Positions 58,310 through 64,000 of a stretch of DNA of 64,000 nt are shown here, piece after piece. The notes below the pieces were generated by a model. That model worked only from the letters and a program-made list of their open reading frames with translations. It made no database searches and had not been told where the DNA came from. Source of the DNA: Dorea_A sp016295505 (GTDB lineage Bacteria; Bacillota; Clostridia; Lachnospirales; Lachnospiraceae); NCBI RefSeq assembly GCF_039832105.1, contig NZ_JBDOHS010000003.1, positions 216,918 through 280,917 of the forward strand, written 5' to 3'. A program made the position numbers and the translations under genes. How positions within the stretch are numbered: the first letter of the stretch is position 1; each line of letters starts with the position of its first letter.

Positions 58310-60319
58310 TCAGTACCATAAACCGTCTTCCGCCTTTGTCAGATCAGCAAACGGTCCTGGAATGACATTTATACTCCGATGTTCACTAAAATAGTCCCTA
58401 TCAAAAATAATAGGTGTCCCATCCGGGTTTTCAAAATATTCATCTGGTTCAAAAGCTTTACCAAGAGTCTGTGTGCAGATCATTCCCGTTGTATAATCTT
58501 TAAGAACCTGTGCCAAATTGGTTTTTAATCTATACTGATTCCCTTCTTCAATTAACTCTACCGTAACCTTATGTGTATGATCTACAAATTTATCCTTTTC
58601 CAATTTCCAGGATCTTGCACCATTGAGATAAACATTTCCATTGATCCAGACAGGAAGACTTCTGAAATGGTAATCCTGCAGAGCAGTCATATCCGGCAGA
58701 TGTTCCATGTCAAATTGGTCAATCCATGTTTGATAATTCAAAAACGAATCAAAAATTTCTGTTCCGCAAATATTATTATTTACCGTCGTAAATCCCATAT
58801 CTTCCGTAACTTCTGCCTCTTTAACCGGTTCGTTCTGTACAAAAATATTATTGTAAATCCGGTCATCACCATGAAGTATCGTCATAAATCCAGCCACTTC
58901 CGTTTCATGTCGTATATGATAGGGCGTATAACGACGTTCAATTACACCATTTGCTATATTATCCGTCCCACCACCGATTCCGGTCAATGCTCCCAAAAAG
59001 AGGTTATGTACTAAGGCTACACCCTGGCTTGCTATACGCACAGAAGTTTGTGAAAGCATAATATTATTATCAATCAATGTAGGACCATGACTGACCTCTA
59101 CAAATACATCCTGACACATCATAGCGCCAAACATCAGCGGTGTATCTTCAGACGGTGCATTGTTATGATGAAATAGATTTCCAGAAATTCGTGTTCCCTG
59201 AGCCTCCCAGTCCAGCCATATTCCCATGGTAGAATGGTGAATGTTGTTATTCCTGATAACAACATCAATTGCCGCATGAAATTTAATTGCCGCCAATTCT
59301 GCTCCTATAAGCTGTTGCATATTATTAATATGATGGATATTATTATTTTCAACAACACTGAATACGCATCCCATACGTCCGACGATTCCGGCCTGTTCGC
59401 AATGATGAATATTATTTCGTCTGATTATATGACTTCCAATTTTTTCTTTGGTCCATCCATGATATTGTCCTCTGCAGACTGCATCTCGTTCCATCTGTGT
59501 TGGACTTTTAACATGGTTTTTGGTAAAGTAATGATCGTTCTCTTCGTCATAATATTTTCCCAATGAAATGCCGCTGCACCGGCTATTACTGATATCACAA
59601 TCTTCAATAATCCAGCCTTTAGACCAATGAGGGCCTATCATTCCATCCTGATATGCTGCAGGAGGTGCCCATGTAGTAGCAGCCTTATTGATGTTAAATC
59701 CCTGAACCGTTATATAATCGATCCCATTTTGTACCGGCATAAAACAATTTCTACGTACATTAATCTCGACATTTTCTTCATTCGGATTTTTACCCAGGAA
59801 ATTGGCATAAATGATTGTTTTATTTTCTTTTTGTTCTGTGTACCATTTATACCTAGAATACTCCGGTTCCCAAGAATATGGATATACCTCTGCCTTTATG
59901 CATTCTTCCAATGAAGAGACCTCATACATTTGACGGTCATCCAGATAAACAACTCCTGTATGATATATCTTGGGACCCATATACCAGTCTCCATAAATAA
60001 AGGTTGTATAAGGATTGTAATCCGCAAAGATGCCATTATCTACACTCATGCGCCACACAGTATCCTGATACAATTCCCAATTCTTTGCCGGCTCTGCACC
60101 TGTAATAACCGCCCCTAACGGTTCAACACTCTTATAAACTATTGGCGCATCCGGAAGCCCTGCACGAACCGGACATACATTTTCCCGATAAATCCCCGGC
60201 ATAACCAATATTTCATCTCCGGGAGCAGCTACCTTTGCAGCGTCATTAATGCATTTAAACGGATTTTCCCTGCTTCCGTCTCCCTGTTTAGATGATTTTG
60301 CATCCACAAATAATTTCAT
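58310..60319 (-). CDS. GH120-family beta-xylosidase (parallel beta-helix)
   Basis: 669 aa from the ATG at 60319 (GGCGG 7 nt upstream). No signal peptide, so cytosolic. N-terminal repeat-helix domain KQGDGSRENPFKCINDAAKV, then TIIYANFLGKNPNEENVEIN, FNINKAATTWAPPAAYQDGM and IGPHWSKGWIIEDC, which match the GH120 beta-xylosidase XylC of Thermoanaerobacterium as I recall it. The two catalytic acids are D370 in MGIWLDWEAQGTR and E408 in DVFVEVSHGP. An insert of about 15 residues (around 388-402) lies between them compared with XylC. Forms an operon with a GPH symporter that would import xylo-oligosaccharides. Confidence 0.87.
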   Translation of the reverse strand: MKLFVDAKSSKQGDGSRENPFKCINDAAKVAAPGDEILVMPGIYRENVCPVRAGLPDAPIVYKSVEPLGAVITGAEPAKNWELYQDTVWRMSVDNGIFADYNPYTTFIYGDWYMGPKIYHTGVVYLDDRQMYEVSSLEECIKAEVYPYSWEPEYSRYKWYTEQKENKTIIYANFLGKNPNEENVEINVRRNCFMPVQNGIDYITVQGFNINKAATTWAPPAAYQDGMIGPHWSKGWIIEDCDISNSRCSGISLGKYYDEENDHYFTKNHVKSPTQMERDAVCRGQYHGWTKEKIGSHIIRRNNIHHCEQAGIVGRMGCVFSVVENNNIHHINNMQQLIGAELAAIKFHAAIDVVIRNNNIHHSTMGIWLDWEAQGTRISGNLFHHNNAPSEDTPLMFGAMMCQDVFVEVSHGPTLIDNNIMLSQTSVRIASQGVALVHNLFLGALTGIGGGTDNIANGVIERRYTPYHIRHETEVAGFMTILHGDDRIYNNIFVQNEPVKEAEVTEDMGFTTVNNNICGTEIFDSFLNYQTWIDQFDMEHLPDMTALQDYHFRSLPVWINGNVYLNGARSWKLEKDKFVDHTHKVTVELIEEGNQYRLKTNLAQVLKDYTTGMICTQTLGKAFEPDEYFENPDGTPIIFDRDYFSEHRSINVIPGPFADLTKAEDGLWY

Positions 60320-60370
60320 TATCAAACCGCCTTTCCCTATTCTGTCTAAAAACTTCAAAACAGATAAATC

Positions 60371-61699
60371 TTATGCTTTTTCCCTACGTAACTTGTCACT
60401 TGCCTTTTCAACATCTGTGAAATACATAACGATAAATGTGATAACTCCAATAACAATTGGAATATAGGAATATAATGCCTTAATTGCCGTCATTGCAGTG
60501 TCCGGCTGAACCGCTGCCATTCCATCGAAATGTCCAAATGCTAAGGCCCATCCAACGATTGCGGATCCAATACCGGTACCAACCTTCATGCCAAATGAAA
60601 CTGCAGAATAGGTAAGACCATCAATTCTCTTCCCTGTTTTTAATTCTCCAAAATCTACCACATCGGCTGCCAATGCAAAAATAAGTGACATTGGTGCCGT
60701 TTGCCCAAATGCCCGGATCACCAAAGCCGTATAAAGCATAGGAAGATTATCCGGATATATTGCAATTAAAACATAAGAAACAATCTGAATGGCAAAACTT
60801 AACAAGAGCAATCTCCACTTTCCCATAGCCTGATTCATCTTAGGAATAAAAAGAATAAACAAGAGTCCCGGTAACGTTCCGAATAACATTAAATTTCCAA
60901 ACAGGTTTCCATTCCCCAGAATATAAGTTGCATAATACACGCCAGATCCATTAACGACGCCACCTGATACATAACTCAATACAAATAATAAGGCGACAAG
61001 AATAAAATACTTGTTTTTGAATAGAATTTTGAAAGATTCTACTACCGAAACCTTCTCTTCGGATGAGGTACTGTTCTCCATATGGCTTTCTGTAATACGT
61101 TCCTTTGTTCCAAAAAAGCAAATCAAAATAAAAGCAAAACCAAGAAGGCCAAACACTGCAGCCATACCTCCCCAGCCAATTTTTTCAACTAAAGGTGTTG
61201 TTGCATAACTAATAACCAATACTGCTATTACAACAAAGAAAAAACGGATAGAACTGATCTTGGATCGAATTTCCGGATCTGGTGTAATAAGCGACAATAA
61301 CGTTGTATATGCTAAATTACAAGCAGTATAAATTACGGCTGCCATAAGAATATAAGTTATATAAGCGTATACAAGTTTTCCTCCTGACGGAAGAGTCTCC
61401 GGCACACTAAACAGTAAAACAAGACCAATTCCCATAAATGGAGCTGTCCACAAAATCCAAGGTCGTGCTTTTCCCCATTTCGTTTTTGTACGGTCAATAG
61501 CAAAACCGGCAACCAAATCAGAAACTCCGTCCAGAAGTCTCGTGATAAGCATCAGCGTACCGGTTGCAGCCGCACTGATTCCAACACTATTTGTGTAGTA
61601 TAGCATTAAAAAAGATGCTACTGTGGTCCATATAAAATTACACCCCATATCACCAAATGCATAGCAGAGCATTTCTCGAAATGAAAATTTTTCCTTCAT
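60371..61699 (-). CDS. GPH-family glycoside/xyloside:cation symporter
   Basis: 442 aa from the ATG at 61699 (GGAGGAATAC upstream). Twelve-helix major-facilitator relative: LCYAFGDMGCNFIWTTVASF at the start, then LDGVSDLVAGFAIDRTKTKWGKARPW region with the DxxxG/RTKTKWGKAR loop typical of MelB/XynB/UidB. Imports a glycoside with Na+ or H+. The GH120 gene follows 51 nt downstream, so xylo-oligosaccharide uptake followed by internal hydrolysis is the best reading. Confidence 0.9.
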   Translation of the reverse strand: MKEKFSFREMLCYAFGDMGCNFIWTTVASFLMLYYTNSVGISAAATGTLMLITRLLDGVSDLVAGFAIDRTKTKWGKARPWILWTAPFMGIGLVLLFSVPETLPSGGKLVYAYITYILMAAVIYTACNLAYTTLLSLITPDPEIRSKISSIRFFFVVIAVLVISYATTPLVEKIGWGGMAAVFGLLGFAFILICFFGTKERITESHMENSTSSEEKVSVVESFKILFKNKYFILVALLFVLSYVSGGVVNGSGVYYATYILGNGNLFGNLMLFGTLPGLLFILFIPKMNQAMGKWRLLLLSFAIQIVSYVLIAIYPDNLPMLYTALVIRAFGQTAPMSLIFALAADVVDFGELKTGKRIDGLTYSAVSFGMKVGTGIGSAIVGWALAFGHFDGMAAVQPDTAMTAIKALYSYIPIVIGVITFIVMYFTDVEKASDKLRREKA

Positions 61700-61980
61700 A
61701 CGTATTCCTCCAAACATATACGGCAATAATGATATCTTTTTCCGATATGATTATCGCATTCATTATTCATTTGTAATTATTTTTCAACCATGTTTCTCGA
61801 GAACTGTTGTTTTTATAGTACTTATTGTATGCCAATGAATGGTTTAATAAAATAACGCCATTCGTCTTTACTAATCTATTTTGTATCGTAATCCGATTTG
61901 TTCATTTTTTGTCTTTTCAATCCGAATTTGAATGTTATAATAGTAACAAGAATACACAGGTTTAGAAAGGAAAAAAACAT

Positions 61981-63150
61981 ATGACGAAACATACCGTTTT
62001 CCCCGGCATCAGGCTTTCAGACAGCACCAGCAATCCCAGTCTTTATCTTCAAGGACAGGGGATTCACAATTCTGATCTTGTATTTCGTAATTATGGAGAT
62101 ACCGTTTCCTCTTTTGTTGAATTATTCAGCCCATTTATGTTTCTCTATGGAAAAGTAAGTCAGATAAACGATCAATTTGTCCTTACTGAGGTAACAAAAT
62201 CTCATAATTTCACAATCTCTTCCAGTTATTCTGAATTTATAACCGCGGAAACCACATCTCTTCACAGACATGAATTTTTTGAAATAACCTATATTGTGTC
62301 CGGGACATTGCATATGATCATTGAAGGACAAGATTATTATTTTCACGAAAATGATTGCTGTGTCTGTAACAAAAACATACGACATGTTGAACTTCATGAT
62401 ATAGATTGTGAGTACTTTTTGATTATGCTTCAGGAAGACTTTTTAAAAGATGTGCTAAAAAATGAGACAAATGACTTCACAGAAGATACCAGCAGAACAT
62501 TTCATCCCATTTTTTCTTCATTGATCAGAACGGATTTTCAAAAGGAATGCAAAAAAGAATCAAAAAAAGAATTCATAGCCATTCGACATATTAAGCAGAC
62601 CCCTCCGCTCCCTGCTAAACCATTGATACAAAACAAAGAATACCACAGCAGTAAGACCTTATCCGAGCACACCATTTACATTATTAATTCTTTGTTAATT
62701 GCCGTCACCTCTAGGAAACCAGGATGGTATTATAATACTCTGAACTATCTTTGCCAGCTTTTATCCTGCTTTGAAGACACTGTTTTTTATGAACCGACAT
62801 CTTATCTTGTGAATACGCCGCCACACGAAGAGCTGTTCATTCAAATCAGCAGAATGATTGAAAACCAACATGGTAATATATCACGTTCCGAATTAGAACA
62901 TCAATTAGGATACACAGGAGACCACCTCACCCGTATCATACATAAATATACCGGTATGAACTTCATCCAATATGCCCAGATGTTCTCTCTTCTGGAAGCG
63001 GAGCGTCTGCTTACAGAAACCACCATAAGTGTGAGTGATATTTGTATGTTACTGGGTTATTCCAATCGGACTTATTTTTATCAAATATTCAAGGAAAAAT
63101 ATGGTTTACCACCCAAAGAATGGAGAATACAAATACGCTCCAAAAATTAA
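61981..63150 (+). CDS. AraC-family regulator of the xyloside module
   Basis: 389 aa. AAAGGAAAAAAAC precedes the ATG, and a TATAAT box lies at 61936-61941. N-terminal cupin: HRHEFFEITYIVSGTLHMII (residues ~90-109) and ENDCCVCNKNIRHVE; a middle linker of about 100 residues rich in Lys/Ser; C-terminal double HTH (SRSELEHQLGYTGDHLTRII, ISVSDICMLLGYSNRTYFYQ) with LPPKEW at the end. Divergent from the GPH-GH120 operon across a 281-nt interval that holds both promoters and, presumably, its binding sites. Confidence 0.87.
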   Translation: MTKHTVFPGIRLSDSTSNPSLYLQGQGIHNSDLVFRNYGDTVSSFVELFSPFMFLYGKVSQINDQFVLTEVTKSHNFTISSSYSEFITAETTSLHRHEFFEITYIVSGTLHMIIEGQDYYFHENDCCVCNKNIRHVELHDIDCEYFLIMLQEDFLKDVLKNETNDFTEDTSRTFHPIFSSLIRTDFQKECKKESKKEFIAIRHIKQTPPLPAKPLIQNKEYHSSKTLSEHTIYIINSLLIAVTSRKPGWYYNTLNYLCQLLSCFEDTVFYEPTSYLVNTPPHEELFIQISRMIENQHGNISRSELEHQLGYTGDHLTRIIHKYTGMNFIQYAQMFSLLEAERLLTETTISVSDICMLLGYSNRTYFYQIFKEKYGLPPKEWRIQIRSKN

Positions 63151-63267
63151 CCATGCCATACCTCAGACAAACAGCAGCATCTTTTTCGAACATGCCACAT
63201 ATTTCATTCATAACCTTGCTCTTACGATCACACTCGTTTTTTCTGCTTTCGTATTTTTCCAAAAGAA

Positions 63268-63298
63268 AAAGCCCTCGAGGACAATTCTCGAGGGCTTT
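63268..63298. terminator. Bidirectional terminator
   Basis: AAAGCCCTCGAG (63268-63279), a 7-nt loop and CTCGAGGGCTTT (63287-63298), 12 bp perfect, after the AraC gene and before the IS3 element. Confidence 0.88.
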
Positions 63299-63317
63299 CA
63301 AAATTTCAGTTTGATAT

Positions 63318-64000
63318 TGTCAATATTGGTTGACACATTTATCTCAAAGATATCACTGCCTATGCAGCCTGTTCCAGAGATTGGTAGTATCTCTGGCGCT
63401 TAATTATCGGAGGAAGCCCACCGTTGGCAGAGCAGATCCTCCTGTTATTCCAGTAACTAATGAAGTATCTCCAAATGAGAACCTTCAGTTCCTCTATGGT
63501 CATGGTCTCCGTATTGTAGCGGTCATAGAGAAGCTCGCTTTTCATTCTGGCCCACATGCTTTCGCATCGGGCATTATCGTGGCACCTGCCACCAGCACTG
63601 TTCATGCTTTGAATAATACCGTATTTAGCAAGAGCCTTACGATAAGTTTCACTGGTATATTGTGTTCCTCTGTCAGAGTGTACAATAGCCCCTCGCAGAT
63701 CAGGATATGACAGATAGGCATTATCCAGGGTATGCTCACACAAAGTTGCTTTCATGTTGGTTTCCATTGCCAGACCAAGGACACTGGAATCAAAGCAGTC
63801 AAAGATAGCTGAAACATACAGTTTTCCATCTTTAGCCTTGATTTCTGTGATGTCAGTTACACATTTTTCAAGTGGCTTATCAGATTTGAAATCTCGCTTC
63901 AGAAGATCATCTGACTTACGAGCTTCCCGATCGGCCTTGGTAATACCATTCGGCTTACGCTTTGGTTGATGACTAAGGCCTATTTCATCCATGACCCTGT
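63318..64000 (-). mobile_element. IS3-family element, one end, cut by the window
   Basis: The transposase gene is preceded on the plus strand by TGTCAATATTGGTTGACAC (from 63318), itself an inverted repeat and a reasonable IS3-type terminal sequence. The other end lies beyond the window. Confidence 0.55.
63360..64000 (-). CDS. IS3-family transposase OrfB, partial
   Basis: At least 210 residues of the catalytic part; the frame runs off the window end upstream of codon ATG 63992 and the true start is not visible. DDE residues: KCVTDITEIKAKDGK (first Asp), AIVHSDRGTQYTS (second Asp) and CHDNARCESMWARMKSELLY (Glu). PKRKPNGITKADREARKSDD is the usual linker of the IS150-like group. Together with the IS481 copy it brackets the xyloside module. 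Confidence 0.9.
   Translation of the reverse strand, partial: RVMDEIGLSHQPKRKPNGITKADREARKSDDLLKRDFKSDKPLEKCVTDITEIKAKDGKLYVSAIFDCFDSSVLGLAMETNMKATLCEHTLDNAYLSYPDLRGAIVHSDRGTQYTSETYRKALAKYGIIQSMNSAGGRCHDNARCESMWARMKSELLYDRYNTETMTIEELKVLIWRYFISYWNNRRICSANGGLPPIIKRQRYYQSLEQAA

Overview
The window looks like a chromosomal segment of an anaerobic gut Firmicute of the Lachnospiraceae (Blautia / Mediterraneibacter / Roseburia-like). This rests on gene content and style: strong GGAGG ribosome binding sites, many AraC and LacI regulators, sugar ABC transporters, a B12-independent glycyl-radical propanediol pathway in a microcompartment, and moderate GC. Genus and species cannot be fixed from the sequence alone.

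Layout. 0-4.3 kb holds housekeeping or orphan genes: the start of a zinc-ribbon protein, KDPG aldolase, a Uma2 nuclease-fold protein, glucose-6-phosphate isomerase and a glycerophosphodiester phosphodiesterase. 4.4-9.5 kb holds two tandem AraC paralogues facing a CUT1 sugar ABC transporter whose binding-protein gene has an in-frame TAG. 9.7-12.7 kb holds a cyclase-family hydrolase, an ADP-ribosylglycohydrolase-fold protein and a LysR regulator. 12.8-19.6 kb holds a purine-type NCS2 permease, a phosphoribosyltransferase and a decayed arginine deiminase cluster: frameshifted carbamate kinase, a 35-codon scrap of ornithine carbamoyltransferase, intact arginine deiminase and intact archaeal-type ornithine cyclodeaminase, with an AraC regulator carrying two DNA-binding domains. 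19.8-24.6 kb is the L-fucose entry module (mutarotase, isomerase, kinase, AraC regulator).

25-38.3 kb carries a ribose-type ABC transporter with two different permeases plus two LacI regulators and a sugar/polyol module (aldo-keto reductase, PfkB kinase, medium-chain dehydrogenase, FGGY kinase, class II aldolase). The genes suggest oxidation of a polyol and breakdown through a phosphorylated ketose.

38.4-53 kb is a complete glycyl-radical microcompartment locus of the fucose/rhamnose type: diol dehydratase and activase, fuculose-phosphate-type aldolase with an encapsulation peptide, CoA-acylating aldehyde dehydrogenase, phosphotransacylase PduL, two alcohol dehydrogenases, PduS and PduT redox proteins, seven shell proteins, a PduV GTPase and a DeoR regulator. 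With the fucose module it gives a continuous route: L-fucose to fuculose 1-phosphate, to DHAP plus lactaldehyde, to 1,2-propanediol, then propanal, propanol and propionyl-phosphate. Two good promoters drive it, both bracketed by helically phased TGTTTTT repeats that are probable regulator sites.

53-64 kb is accessory: a PHP hydrolase, an orphan ParA, a broken ABC permease gene (two in-frame TAGs, 5' end lost at a palindromic element next to an IS481-type transposase), a decayed DUF134 gene, a xylo-oligosaccharide module (GH120 beta-xylosidase, GPH symporter, AraC regulator), and an IS3-family transposase cut by the window end. Notable non-coding features are two hairpins with different stems but the same 13-nt loop segment, each between convergent genes, and LacI-type operators placed just downstream of strong promoters.
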